From NCBI GenBank assembly GCA_004357365.1, contig SMVT01000167.1:1-13964 (forward strand): a stretch of DNA of 13,964 nucleotides, read 5' to 3'. Positions 1 through 6,772 of this stretch are shown here, piece after piece. The DNA comes from Nitrospina sp. (GTDB lineage: Bacteria; Nitrospinota; Nitrospinia; Nitrospinales; Nitrospinaceae). The stretch's first letter is position 1; every line of letters starts with the position of its first letter. Both the position numbers and the translations under genes were made by a program. The notes under the pieces are model-generated. The model was given only the letters and a program-made list of their open reading frames with translations, did not search any database and was not told where the DNA came from.

Positions 1-1335
1 GGCATCCTCGGGCGGCGCGACGTGCCGGCCCACATGGAAGCCATGGCACAACACGGCATCTCTCCCATCGACCTGGTGGTGATCAATCTCTATCCGTTCG
101 AGGCCACCCTCGCCAAGGAAGGATGCACGCTGGCTGAGGCCATCGAGAATATCGACATCGGCGGGCCCGCCCTGGTGCGCTCGGCTTCCAAGAATTATAA
201 CGACGTCGCCATCGTGGTCAACCCGGCCGACTATGATCCGGTCCTCAAGGAAATGGACGCCCACAACGGAGGCGTGACGCTGGAGACCCGCCAGCGCCTC
301 AGCCGCGACGCGTTCGCCATGACCGCCCGCTATGATTCGATGATTGCCGGATACCTGTCCGGGCAGATGGGCGAAGCATCCCAATTTCCGCCCGGCTATC
401 AACTCGGTCTGCAGAAGATTCAGGATTTGCGTTACGGCGAGAACCCGCACCAGGCGGCGGCGTTGTACCGGGAAGCGCAACCGCTGAAAACCGATGTGGT
501 GCAGGCGAAACAACTGCAGGGCAAGCAACTTTCCTTCAACAATTATATCGACATGAACGCCGCGTGGGAGCTGGCGCTGGAATTTGAAGCCTCCGCCGCG
601 GTGGTCATCAAACACACCAATCCCTGCGGCACCGCCAGCGGCAAGGACCAGATGGAAGTGTTCGTGAAGGCGCGGGAGACCGATCCTATGTCCGCGTTCG
701 GCGGCGTGTTGGGATTCAACCGGACGGTCACCGCCGCCACCGCCGAAGAGATCGTGAAGAATTTTGTCGAGGTCATCATCGCGCCGGATTACGAACCGGC
801 GGCGCTGGCGCTGTTCGCCAAAAAGAAAAACGTGCGCGTCATGCAGATGCCCGCCCTTGAGGACCATACGAAGAAAAGCCGGATGGACATCAAACGCATT
901 GGCGGCGGGTTGTTGATTCAGGACGCCGATGAATTGACGCTGGACCCGAACCAACTGAAAGTCGTCACCAAAATCCAGCCGGACGAAACCCTGCTGGAGG
1001 AACTCAAGTTCGCCTGGAAGGTCGCCAAGCACGTCAAGTCCAACGCCATCGTGTATGCGCGGGGTCAGGAAACGGTGGGCATCGGCGCCGGGCAGATGAG
1101 CCGGGTCGATTCCACACGGCTCGCCCTCCAGAAGGCCAACAAGGAAGTGAAGGGATGTGTGATGGCCTCCGATGCGTTTTTTCCGTTCCGCGACTCGATC
1201 GACGCCGCCGCCGAACGGGGCATCCGCGCCATCATCCAGCCCGGCGGATCCATCCGCGACGAAGAGGTCATCCAGGCCGCGGACGAGCACAAGATCGCCA
1301 TGGTGTTTACCGGCATCCGCCATTTCAAACACTGA
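1..1335 (+). CDS. purH: Bifunctional AICAR transformylase/IMP cyclohydrolase, 5'-truncated by window edge
   Basis: PurH performs the last two steps of de novo IMP synthesis in the cytoplasm: formylation of AICAR with 10-formyl-THF, then ring closure to IMP. The frame is open from base 1, where GILGRRD matches the HGGILGRR stretch of the N-terminal MGS-like cyclohydrolase domain. About 65-80 N-terminal residues of a protein usually near 520 residues therefore lie outside the window. Visible codons 1 to about 140 are the rest of the cyclohydrolase domain. After that comes the transformylase domain, with RYGENPHQ at 144-151, the catalytic Lys-His of KHTNPCG at 204-210, SDAFFPFRD near codon 391, and the typical C-terminus GIRHFKH. 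All key motifs are intact. No strong intrinsic terminator follows the TGA. The next gene starts 150 bp later and probably has its own promoter. The family call is essentially certain. Confidence 0.97.
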   Translation, partial: GILGRRDVPAHMEAMAQHGISPIDLVVINLYPFEATLAKEGCTLAEAIENIDIGGPALVRSASKNYNDVAIVVNPADYDPVLKEMDAHNGGVTLETRQRLSRDAFAMTARYDSMIAGYLSGQMGEASQFPPGYQLGLQKIQDLRYGENPHQAAALYREAQPLKTDVVQAKQLQGKQLSFNNYIDMNAAWELALEFEASAAVVIKHTNPCGTASGKDQMEVFVKARETDPMSAFGGVLGFNRTVTAATAEEIVKNFVEVIIAPDYEPAALALFAKKKNVRVMQMPALEDHTKKSRMDIKRIGGGLLIQDADELTLDPNQLKVVTKIQPDETLLEELKFAWKVAKHVKSNAIVYARGQETVGIGAGQMSRVDSTRLALQKANKEVKGCVMASDAFFPFRDSIDAAAERGIRAIIQPGGSIRDEEVIQAADEHKIAMVFTGIRHFKH

Positions 1336-1438
1336 TGACCCCCGGCCCACCCCCTCCGGCAGTAAACTTTTTCCCACATTGATCCGAAAAGAATCAGGAG
1401 CCCGGCATCCCGTGCCCGGTGTTTTCGGGAGGCGGGAA

Positions 1439-1447
1439 TGCTACACT
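1439..1447 (+). promoter_or_regulatory. Candidate extended -10 promoter (TGCTACACT)
   Basis: TG-C-TACACT is an extended -10 element with 4 of 6 matches to TATAAT. No good -35 hexamer is seen 16-18 bp upstream, which is tolerated by extended -10 promoters. A start near 1454 would give a leader of about 32 nt before the ATG at 1486. The same motif with the following bases (TGnTAnACTGAGT) recurs upstream of the RND exporter gene at 7644. No experimental support is available from sequence alone. Confidence 0.35.
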
Positions 1448-1485
1448 GAGTCGGACCCCATTATATAAGGACGCGCAAGCCGCTC

Positions 1486-2274
1486 ATGGAAGCCTGGATT
1501 GAGTTTTTCGAAAAACTCGCAAAGAGAATGCCGCAAATGCTGGCGGCGGGACTGGTGCTGGTGGTCGCCGCGCTGGGTGTCTATCAATGGCAGAAGCCCC
1601 ACCTGCATCAATTACGGGCCAAGGATCCTTACCGATACCAGTTGCTGGTGAACGAAGCCTTGCGCCTGCATTGGATCAATGTTTGGAACCAGTACGGGGC
1701 GTTGAAAAAAATCGGCCTCGCCCAGTTGCACGAGGAACGCTATCAGCGTTGGAAAAGGCAATGGCAAACCGATAGGGAGTTCCGGCAAAAAGTGCTCCGC
1801 CGGAAAGCGGAAGCCCGAAAGCAATTAAAACAATCACAGAAAGAGAAATACGATCAACAGATGCAGGAGTTGGATCAATACCGCAAGAAAGAGGACCCGG
1901 TTCTTCTCAAGGTGCATTGGGAACAGGCCACGCCTTGGCAGAAGTCGCTGATCCTGCGCGACCGTTGCGTCCGTTACCTCCATCAGGAGTTGGACGATCA
2001 CCGCCGGCGCCGCCATGTGAAGGAGTCTCTGCACGGCGCCGCCCTGCTGGTGCAAGCGCGCATCTCGCCGGCCCGTCCCGGAGTCCTGTGCCGGGAAATG
2101 ATTTCCCTCAATCATGACGAACCGTCGGTTCGCCGGGCTCTTCTGACACTGAGGGATCAGATGAACTATTATTATTTTTCCCGCCTGCTGGAGGACATCG
2201 GAATTCCCGATCATGAGTTGTTCACGATGTCCCGAAAACTGGATGGCATGACCCGCGACTTCAACGGATTTTAA
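1486..2274 (+). CDS. Membrane-anchored coiled-coil protein of unknown function
   Basis: I do not recognise this 262-residue protein. It begins with a short amphipathic, charged segment (residues 1-17), then one hydrophobic helix (about 18-36, LAAGLVLVVAALGVY). The lysine just before the helix and the following region fit an N-terminal membrane anchor better than a cleaved signal peptide. Residues 80-140 are extremely rich in Lys, Arg, Gln and Glu (KRQWQTDREFRQKVLRRKAE), suggesting a long coiled coil. The remainder is predicted to be helical and ends in KLDGMTRDFNGF. An AAGGA at 1467-1471 is a rather distant ribosome site. The gene stands alone between purH and a strong palindromic terminator, convergent with the HAMP-like gene. 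Codon use looks like that of its neighbours. A structural or tethering role is conceivable but is only a guess. Confidence 0.8.
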   Translation: MEAWIEFFEKLAKRMPQMLAAGLVLVVAALGVYQWQKPHLHQLRAKDPYRYQLLVNEALRLHWINVWNQYGALKKIGLAQLHEERYQRWKRQWQTDREFRQKVLRRKAEARKQLKQSQKEKYDQQMQELDQYRKKEDPVLLKVHWEQATPWQKSLILRDRCVRYLHQELDDHRRRRHVKESLHGAALLVQARISPARPGVLCREMISLNHDEPSVRRALLTLRDQMNYYYFSRLLEDIGIPDHELFTMSRKLDGMTRDFNGF

Positions 2275-2284
2275 TCACCTTGGC

Positions 2285-2362
2285 TGTCATGCTGAGCCTG
2301 TCGAAGCAGGACACAATTCAGATGTCTCCCTTCGACAAGCTCTCAGGGTGACAATTTTTTTT
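2285..2362 (+). terminator. Large imperfect palindrome with T-run; dispersed repeat acting as terminator
   Basis: The left arm TGTCATGCTGAGCCTGTCGA (continuing AG) at 2285-2306 pairs imperfectly with the right arm at 2330-2353, which reads CTTCGACAAGCTCTCAGGGT and ends GACA. Eight T residues follow at 2355-2362. The geometry is that of an intrinsic terminator for the plus-strand gene ending at 2274, placed between convergent genes. The same repeat core (TCGACAGGCTCAGGG) recurs at 13744-13769, so it is also a dispersed palindromic repeat. The minus-strand side has no T-run, so it is less convincing as a terminator for the gene ending at 2380. Confidence 0.75.
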
Positions 2363-2379
2363 CACTTCCTGCAAGGTTT

Positions 2380-2841
2380 TCAGGAGTTGCGGGGGTTTTG
2401 ATTTTCATGCGGCGGATTGGGTGGGCCGACGATGGCGGTCATCAGTTGTTTGATCTCGTTGTTGTTTTTGATTTCCGGAAGTTCTCCCTGGCCGGTTTCC
2501 GCGAACACCACCAATTTGCGGAGGGGGCGGACCACCAGGTTGTAGGTATAAATCAAACCGATGAGGCAGAACAGGGCTCCCAGCAGGGCAATCCATCTGG
2601 CTTCACTGCTCAGCCGGTTGACCGTCATGGACAACCGTTCTTTCACCACATTGATTTCCTCCGCCGTCATCGAAGCCGGGTTCATTTCATGGATCACCCG
2701 GTCGGCCTGTGCCATCTGGATGGACAGGTAAAACGCCATGTATCCAAGGATGGAGATGACGACCATGTACCCGGTCATGAGCAGGTTGATGATGCTTTTG
2801 CGTTCGCCCGGAAGCTCGTCTCTGAAAATTCCTGTCTTCAT
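2380..2841 (-). CDS. Two-helix inner-membrane protein with HAMP-like segment and no output domain
   Basis: This is a small membrane protein of 153 residues. Two hydrophobic helices (about 17-40 and 82-103) flank a helical loop of about 40 residues, presumably periplasmic. After helix 2 comes a HAMP-like linker at about 99-137: NLVVRPLRKL supplies the conserved proline after the membrane helix, and GELPEIKNNNEIKQLMTAI resembles the second amphipathic helix with its E-I dyad. In chemoreceptors and histidine kinases the HAMP region relays signals to a kinase or methyl-accepting domain. Here the protein simply ends in a polar Pro/Asn-rich tail. AAGGG lies about 8 nt before the ATG. It may be a signalling partner lacking its own output, or just a structural membrane protein. 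The HAMP call rests on pattern only. Confidence 0.75.
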   Translation of the reverse strand: MKTGIFRDELPGERKSIINLLMTGYMVVISILGYMAFYLSIQMAQADRVIHEMNPASMTAEEINVVKERLSMTVNRLSSEARWIALLGALFCLIGLIYTYNLVVRPLRKLVVFAETGQGELPEIKNNNEIKQLMTAIVGPPNPPHENQNPRNS

Positions 2842-2860
2842 TGCAATGACCCTTATGTCG

Positions 2861-2889
2861 ATTTGAGTGTGATATCAAGCTACCGTCAA
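2861..2889 (-). promoter_or_regulatory. Candidate sigma70-type promoter for the HAMP-like gene
   Basis: Read on the minus strand, TTGACG (2884-2889) is separated by 17 bp from TCAAAT (2861-2866), with 5/6 and 4/6 matches to consensus. Transcription would start near 2854, leaving only about 12 nt before the ATG with the AAGGG inside it. The very short leader makes this uncertain. It would let this gene be transcribed apart from the amidase that ends 112 bp upstream. Confidence 0.3.
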
Positions 2890-2953
2890 ACCGGCGCCAA
2901 GGTCAATACCTTTCTCAAAGGCCGGCGAAACGCTTTCCGAAGGGGGAGTGGGT

Positions 2954-3868
2954 TTATCCGGATTGCCGCTGGAGGGCGTGGCGCAGGCGGCCCCAGTTGA
3001 AGGCCGAGCCGGGGTCGTACTTTTTTTTGATCCCGTCGCCGGTGCCGCCCTGGACGTGGGCATGGCCCAGGATGCCCTTGAAGCGGGAAAAGTTTTTGAT
3101 TTTGCCGGGCGGCGTGCGTCTTTTGTCCTTATCGAACGGCACCCGCAGGGCAATGCCGGGAAGCAGTTGGTTGACCCCGCGGCATAACCGGATGAGGGCC
3201 CGGTACTGTTCCTCGGTGAAATCCCACATGCGCACCATGCGCCCGTTGATGTTCCGGCTGAAGTAACCGCGCTGACCGTAAGGCCGGGAAGCGAAGGCCT
3301 GGAAGTCCGGCGTCCGCAATTTCTTCTGGAACTTTTCCGGCAGTTGGAATTGCCAACGCCCGTTCACTTTCCGGTAGAGATCTCTGGGCGCGTGATACAG
3401 ATCGGATTCCTCGGCCCGCGCCTGCCAGGAGAGGTTGGCGATTTCCACGTGCACCGCGCGTTCGTTGCCCTGCCGGTCGTCCGCCGGGGCGGTATTGGTT
3501 TTCCAGTACAGATCGCAGGTCTGGTAAATGGTACCGTCGAGGTCCAGGTAAAAGTGACTGCCCTTGAAGGTGCTGTCTTTCAGCACCTGGTGGCAGTGGT
3601 GGGACGAGTAGCAGACGTCGTAGTGCAGGACGAACTGGTACACGGCCTGCTTCAATTCCGCGTACGCCGTTTCCGGGTCCTTGAGGGTATATCGGGAATC
3701 GGCCTGTGTCGGGGCGCCGTTCAGTTTCCGGTCGTGTTGTGAGCAATGACGGCGGCCGCGTTTGTTGGGGCAGATGTAACTTTTGGCCTGATTCCACAGC
3801 ACCACCGGCGTGCCGATGTCCACCGTTTTTCCGCAGGCCACAATCGATTGGTTCGGATGTGTTGTCAT
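2954..3868 (-). CDS. N-acetylmuramoyl-L-alanine amidase (amidase_2/PGRP fold), no visible signal peptide
   Basis: Members of this zinc-dependent family cut the bond between MurNAc and the stem peptide L-alanine. The fold is recognisable from QFVLHYDVCYSS (His82, first zinc ligand), SHFYLDLDGTIYQTCDLYW (about 104-122, the core strand pair), HVEIANL (140-146), and ILGHAHVQGG with His269 and KKKYDPGSAFNW with Asp285 near the C-terminus. These correspond to the second His and the Asp/Cys ligand position. The 304 residues exceed a bare amidase domain of about 150. An unusual N-terminal part (1-70) with Cys12, Cys33, His41, Cys42 and His45 precedes it, and an insert rich in basic and aromatic residues lies at about 150-215. 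No hydrophobic export signal is present, and no clear ribosome site precedes the ATG, so either the start or the cellular location is unusual. It follows nadK by 43 bp and is probably cotranscribed with it. Confidence 0.85.
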   Translation of the reverse strand: MTTHPNQSIVACGKTVDIGTPVVLWNQAKSYICPNKRGRRHCSQHDRKLNGAPTQADSRYTLKDPETAYAELKQAVYQFVLHYDVCYSSHHCHQVLKDSTFKGSHFYLDLDGTIYQTCDLYWKTNTAPADDRQGNERAVHVEIANLSWQARAEESDLYHAPRDLYRKVNGRWQFQLPEKFQKKLRTPDFQAFASRPYGQRGYFSRNINGRMVRMWDFTEEQYRALIRLCRGVNQLLPGIALRVPFDKDKRRTPPGKIKNFSRFKGILGHAHVQGGTGDGIKKKYDPGSAFNWGRLRHALQRQSG

Positions 3869-3911
3869 AAAATGTCGGGAGGGAAGAGTTGTGGGAGGAC
3901 GGAGATCCGCA

Positions 3912-4799
3912 TCATGAATCCGGTTTCCGGTCGTCGGCCGGCCGGCCCCAATTCAGTTTCGCCCGGAGGAGTTGGTAATAGTTTTTGCCCTTGGCCTGGA
4001 TCAGGCTGACTGGCGCGGGTCCCTGCTTGATTTCCAGCACGTCATCGCAAAACATGGTGTATCCGGTTTGACCGTCCACCGTCACCTGCACCTCTTCCTC
4101 GGTGATGAGTTGCACCTGGAGGGCGGACTGGTTGGGGATCACGATCGGCCGGTTGGTCAGCGTGAACGGGCAGATGGGCGACAGCAGAAGCGCGTTCATG
4201 CTGGGATGGATGATCGGTCCTCCGGCGGACAGCGAATACGCGGTCGACCCCGTCGGCGTGGCGATGATCAATCCGTCGGCGCGGTACGAGGTCATATACT
4301 GCCCGTTGACGTGCACCTCGAGGTTGACGATGCGCGCGGCGCTTTTGTTGATCACCACATCGTTCAGGGCAAAATCGTTGAGCACGGTTTGTCCGTCGCG
4401 CAGGAGAACGGCGTTCAACAGCATGCGCCGTTCGATGGTGGATTCTCCTTTGAGCACCTGTTCGAGGTTGCTGTACAAATCCGGCAGGGCCACCTCGGTC
4501 AGAAACCCCAGGCCCCCCAGATTGACGGCGAGGATGGGCACGTCGAACGGATGCGTCAGCCGCGCCACGCTCAGCAGGGTGCCGTCGCCCCCCAGGACGA
4601 TAATCAGGTCCGCCTTTGAGGGGATATCCGATTTATTGAGGTCCGAGGTTTCGTCGATGATCTCGGCGGTATCCGGCGCCATGAGCACGTCGTACCGCCT
4701 GTCGCGCAACCAGGAGGTGAGTTCGGTCAGCGCTTTACGGTTGATATCCGGTTTTTGCTTGCAGAAGACGCCGATTTTTTTGATGGTATCCACGGTCAC
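3912..4799 (-). CDS. nadK: NAD kinase
   Basis: NAD kinase phosphorylates NAD to NADP in the cytosol and is the only route to NADP in most bacteria. The 295 residues match the usual length. The diagnostic motifs are complete: GGDGT at 70-74 (phosphate donor site and catalytic Asp72), NLGGLGFLTE at 93-102, the NE/D motif as LNDVVI at 145-150, and the glycine-rich DGLIIATPTGSTAYSLSAGG at 175-194 followed by PIIHP. The start used is GTG at 4797-4799, because an in-frame TAG lies upstream and no ATG intervenes. A second GTG two codons later has slightly better spacing from a CCGGA, so the true N-terminus may be MDTIKKIG. It lies 124 bp downstream of the DUF151 gene with its own candidate promoter, and 43 bp before the amidase gene. 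Confidence 0.95.
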   Translation of the reverse strand: MTVDTIKKIGVFCKQKPDINRKALTELTSWLRDRRYDVLMAPDTAEIIDETSDLNKSDIPSKADLIIVLGGDGTLLSVARLTHPFDVPILAVNLGGLGFLTEVALPDLYSNLEQVLKGESTIERRMLLNAVLLRDGQTVLNDFALNDVVINKSAARIVNLEVHVNGQYMTSYRADGLIIATPTGSTAYSLSAGGPIIHPSMNALLLSPICPFTLTNRPIVIPNQSALQVQLITEEEVQVTVDGQTGYTMFCDDVLEIKQGPAPVSLIQAKGKNYYQLLRAKLNWGRPADDRKPDS

Positions 4800-4837
4800 A
4801 TTCCGGGTGGTGGTCAGGCCCAGCGGGTCCTATAGGA

Positions 4838-4867
4838 ATAATAAAGAAAAAGAGCGGGGGTACGCAA
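4838..4867 (-). promoter_or_regulatory. Candidate sigma70-type promoter for nadK
   Basis: On the minus strand, TTGCGT (4862-4867) is followed after 18 bp by TATTAT (4838-4843), 3/6 and 5/6 matches. A start near 4831 gives a leader of about 32 nt to the GTG. It lies in the 124-bp gap after the DUF151 gene, so nadK and the amidase could form a separate transcript. Confidence 0.35.
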
Positions 4868-4923
4868 GGGCTAGTTGCGCGATCGGGGGCTTAAAAAGGG
4901 TTTACAGGGGAGAAACGGGGGAT

Positions 4924-5412
4924 TTAGAGGTTGCCGAAGTCCTGCGGCTTGATATTCTCCAACCAATTTTTCCACTGATCCTTGTCTTGTGTATTAACTT
5001 TTGAGGGGTCGGGCAGGTCCAGGCTTTTGGCGGCTTCGATCACTGCTTCGTTGACGTAGATCGGGGCCTTGACCCGGAGTGCCAGGGCGATGGCATCGCT
5101 CGGACGGGAATCGATCTTCAGGGTATCACCGCCGGACAGCAGGGAAATCTCGGCATAAAAGGTGTTGTCCTTCAGTTCGCTGACCAGAATATGTTTGATT
5201 TCCGCCTTCATATCGTTAATGAGGTTTTTCATCAAATCATGGGTCATCGGCCGGGGCGTGGCGATTTTCTCGATTTCCAGTGCAATCGCGTTGGCTTCAA
5301 AAAACCCAACCCAGATCGGCAACGCCCGGTTACCGTCCAGATCCTTGAGGATAATAATAGGCATATTGGTTAATGGATCCAGCGTTAGCCCTTCCACTTT
5401 CATTTCAACCAT
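4924..5412 (-). CDS. DUF151/bifunctional nuclease (BFN) domain protein
   Basis: The 162-residue protein is nearly all one BFN (DUF151) domain. The family pattern is clear: opening strand MVEMKVEGLTLDP, LPIWVGFFEANAIALEIE at 31-48, THDLMKNLI at 57-65, and the signature DSRPSDAIALALR at 101-113 followed by PIYVNEAVIEAA. Some characterised members from plants and Thermotoga have been reported to show DNase/RNase activity or structural similarity to nucleases, but the role in most bacteria is unsettled. The ATG has a good AAAGGA ribosome site with 7 nt spacing, and a strong candidate promoter lies upstream. The acidic tail (137-162) is outside the core domain. No signal peptide is present, so it is cytoplasmic. 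Confidence 0.92.
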   Translation of the reverse strand: MVEMKVEGLTLDPLTNMPIIILKDLDGNRALPIWVGFFEANAIALEIEKIATPRPMTHDLMKNLINDMKAEIKHILVSELKDNTFYAEISLLSGGDTLKIDSRPSDAIALALRVKAPIYVNEAVIEAAKSLDLPDPSKVNTQDKDQWKNWLENIKPQDFGNL

Positions 5413-5450
5413 GAATCGTTCCTTTGCTAGATTTTAAGTTTAGCGGATAA

Positions 5451-5472
5451 CCCGGACCGCAGGCGGCCCGGG
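5451..5472 (-). promoter_or_regulatory. GC-rich hairpin in the DUF151 mRNA leader
   Basis: On the minus strand, CCCGGGCCGC pairs with GCGGTCCGGG over ten positions (one G-U wobble) around a very tight loop. It lies in the predicted leader of about 73 nt between the candidate promoter (5493-5521) and the ATG at 5412. No T-run follows, so it is not a standard terminator. It may stabilise the mRNA or act as a control structure, but no known riboswitch family was recognised. Confidence 0.4.
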
Positions 5473-5492
5473 AAAGCCGTTGGGTTTTCTCT

Positions 5493-5521
5493 AGTTAAGC
5501 AATAAATAAAATGTTTGTCAA
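5493..5521 (-). promoter_or_regulatory. Sigma70-type promoter for the DUF151 gene
   Basis: On the minus strand a perfect TTGACA (5516-5521) is followed after exactly 17 bp by TTAACT (5493-5498), itself preceded by TGC to make an extended -10. This is the best full -35/-10 pair in the window. It sits between the anti-sigma stop codon (5579) and the DUF151 start (5412), so DUF151 probably has housekeeping transcription independent of the sigma operon. Confidence 0.55.
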
Positions 5522-5578
5522 TGTCCCAATTCAAAGCCGGTTTTGGGGAGTTCCGGGAGGGGGTTAGCCAGTCTAATT

Positions 5579-5818
5579 TCAACGGTTTTGAATGCGGGTT
5601 TTTACGAATTCCCGAAGTTTTTCCTGAACCGGCTCGGGGATTTCCACCGCAGTGAGGGTTTTTTTGCATAGATCCGAGGTTTGGCGGTAGGTTTTCAGAA
5701 AAGAGACACAGGGGGGACAATCCTTGAAATGATCTTCCAGGGAAGACGCCGTCTCAGGGTCCAGGGTGCCCTCAAAATAATCGCACAATAGTTCAATGCA
5801 TTCCTTACAACAGATCAT
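5579..5818 (-). CDS. Soluble zinc-binding anti-sigma factor (zf-HC2/ZAS type)
   Basis: The protein has 79 residues. The ZAS signature is visible as Cys7 in the N-terminal helix and His30-x3-Cys34-x2-Cys37 (DHFKDCPPC), the arrangement that binds one zinc and wraps around an ECF sigma factor. Cys3 and Cys4 are extra cysteines. There is no membrane helix, unlike many anti-sigma factors. It is therefore a short cytoplasmic type similar in plan to RsrA or ChrR N-terminal domains, some of which sense redox or zinc status. The start codon overlaps the sigma factor stop as ATGA, which implies translational coupling and supports a cognate pair. The signal sensed cannot be read from sequence. Confidence 0.9.
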   Translation of the reverse strand: MICCKECIELLCDYFEGTLDPETASSLEDHFKDCPPCVSFLKTYRQTSDLCKKTLTAVEIPEPVQEKLREFVKTRIQNR

Positions 5819-6435
5819 TGTTTCGCGCTCCGTGCTTGATAATCGTCAAAATAGTGGGACAGCTTTTTCCTGAGAAAAAGACGAGCCCGATGCAACCGGG
5901 ATTTGACCGCGGGAATGGTCAAATCCAGAATATCCCCCACATTATCCGTCGATAATCCCTCGACGTCCCTTAAAATAAAAACCACCTTTTCTTTTTCGGG
6001 AAGCAGGTCGACCGCTTTTTCGATCACTTCCTTGGTTTCGTTGGAAAACAGCAGGGAATCCGTACTTTTCGACCAATCCGAAACCTTTTCATTCTGGAAT
6101 CCGGAATGGTTGAAATTGGGCAGGCTCTCGTCCAACGAAACGTACTGCTCCTTTTTTTTGTTCCTCAGCTTCATGTACGTCGCATTCAGAGTGATGCGGT
6201 ACACCCAGCTGGAGAAGGCCGACTTTCCCTGGAACGTGTCGATCTTCCTGTATATGGTCAGCAGAACGTCCTGAGTGACATCCTGCGCATCCATTTGGTT
6301 GCGCGTCATGTTGAACGACAGGGCGTAAATCTTTCGCTGGTAGAGTTCGAAAATTTTATTGAACGCTTCCATGTGTCCGGCTTTCATATCCCGGACCAGA
6401 TTTTCGTCCTGCGCTTTTTCTTCCTGAGTCGGCAT
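5815..6435 (-). CDS. ECF-type RNA polymerase sigma factor
   Basis: The 206-residue protein has only sigma domains 2 and 4, the hallmark of group 4 (ECF/RpoE-like) sigma factors. Sigma2 covers about 25-92: DAQDVTQDVLLTIYRKI binds the core enzyme, and FSSWVYRITLNATYMKLR recognises the -10 element. A 40-residue polar linker follows. Sigma4 covers about 136-190, with LPEKEKVVFILRDVEGLS and the helix-turn-helix IPAVKSRLHRARLFLRKKL, which reads the -35 element. The ATG at 6433-6435 is in-frame with no better upstream start, although the AAGGGA lies far upstream. The downstream gene overlaps by 4 nt and encodes its likely anti-sigma factor. Possible promoters upstream include an ECF-like one, compatible with autoregulation. 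Confidence 0.95.
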   Translation of the reverse strand: MPTQEEKAQDENLVRDMKAGHMEAFNKIFELYQRKIYALSFNMTRNQMDAQDVTQDVLLTIYRKIDTFQGKSAFSSWVYRITLNATYMKLRNKKKEQYVSLDESLPNFNHSGFQNEKVSDWSKSTDSLLFSNETKEVIEKAVDLLPEKEKVVFILRDVEGLSTDNVGDILDLTIPAVKSRLHRARLFLRKKLSHYFDDYQARSAKQ

Positions 6436-6505
6436 GGCTCGCCAGATTCCCTTTCATGGTTACCCGCGTCCAGTACCCGACTGCCCCGCCATAATCCACA
6501 GGGCC

Positions 6506-6547
6506 GTTTTAATCAATATTTAGATGCGCTGGCAACAGGAACGGTTC
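6506..6547 (-). promoter_or_regulatory. Overlapping candidate promoters for the sigma/anti-sigma operon
   Basis: Two alternatives overlap on the minus strand. A sigma70-like pair is TTGCCA (6530-6535) and TAAAAC (6506-6511) with 18 bp between them. An RpoE-like pair is GAACCG (6542-6547) and TCTAA (6520-6524) with 17 bp between them, close to the E. coli sigmaE pattern GAACTT-N16-TCTAA. The latter would be expected if the sigma factor controls its own operon. Both are short pattern matches in a 386-bp gap, so either could be chance. Confidence 0.3.
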
Positions 6548-6772
6548 TGATTTTCAGGTTTTTCAAGTCCCCTCGGCTTTGCCAAACAAGACGGGAAGAC
6601 CCGGCAGGAATTCTAGCATCCTCCCTGGAAGAGTACAAATGTTCCACCCCCCTCACACCCCCAGGGGAACGAAAAACTCTCCTTTAAAATTAAGAATTTA
6701 CGGGGCCAGCCTGGGGCCGATACGGAGTTTGCGGAGGCCCGCCGAGCGCCGGCCAAGCGGCGCTCATGTCTA
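6548..6772. other. Non-coding part of the divergent intergenic region
   Basis: The gap between the divergent sigma and barrel genes spans 6436-6821. Apart from the candidate promoters at its two sides and the ribosome site, I see no gene or strong repeat in this stretch. The open frame that runs through it in phase with the barrel gene has no ribosome site and gives a basic, low-complexity peptide lacking a signal sequence, so it is not taken as coding. The stretch is C/G-rich with a short AT patch at 6682-6701. Confidence 0.5.

Noticed and set aside
3129..3797. Alternative 222-codon minus-strand frame inside the amidase gene
   Set aside because: The product is Arg/Pro/Gly-rich and shadows the amidase, whose zinc-ligand motifs are all in the chosen frame.
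3912..4799. LNDVVI instead of LNEVVI in NAD kinase as an active-site anomaly
   Set aside because: The family motif is described as NE/D, so Asp at this position is within normal variation.
4838..4923. Riboswitch or attenuator before nadK
   Set aside because: The gap is short and shows no conserved aptamer pattern or terminator that I can recognise.
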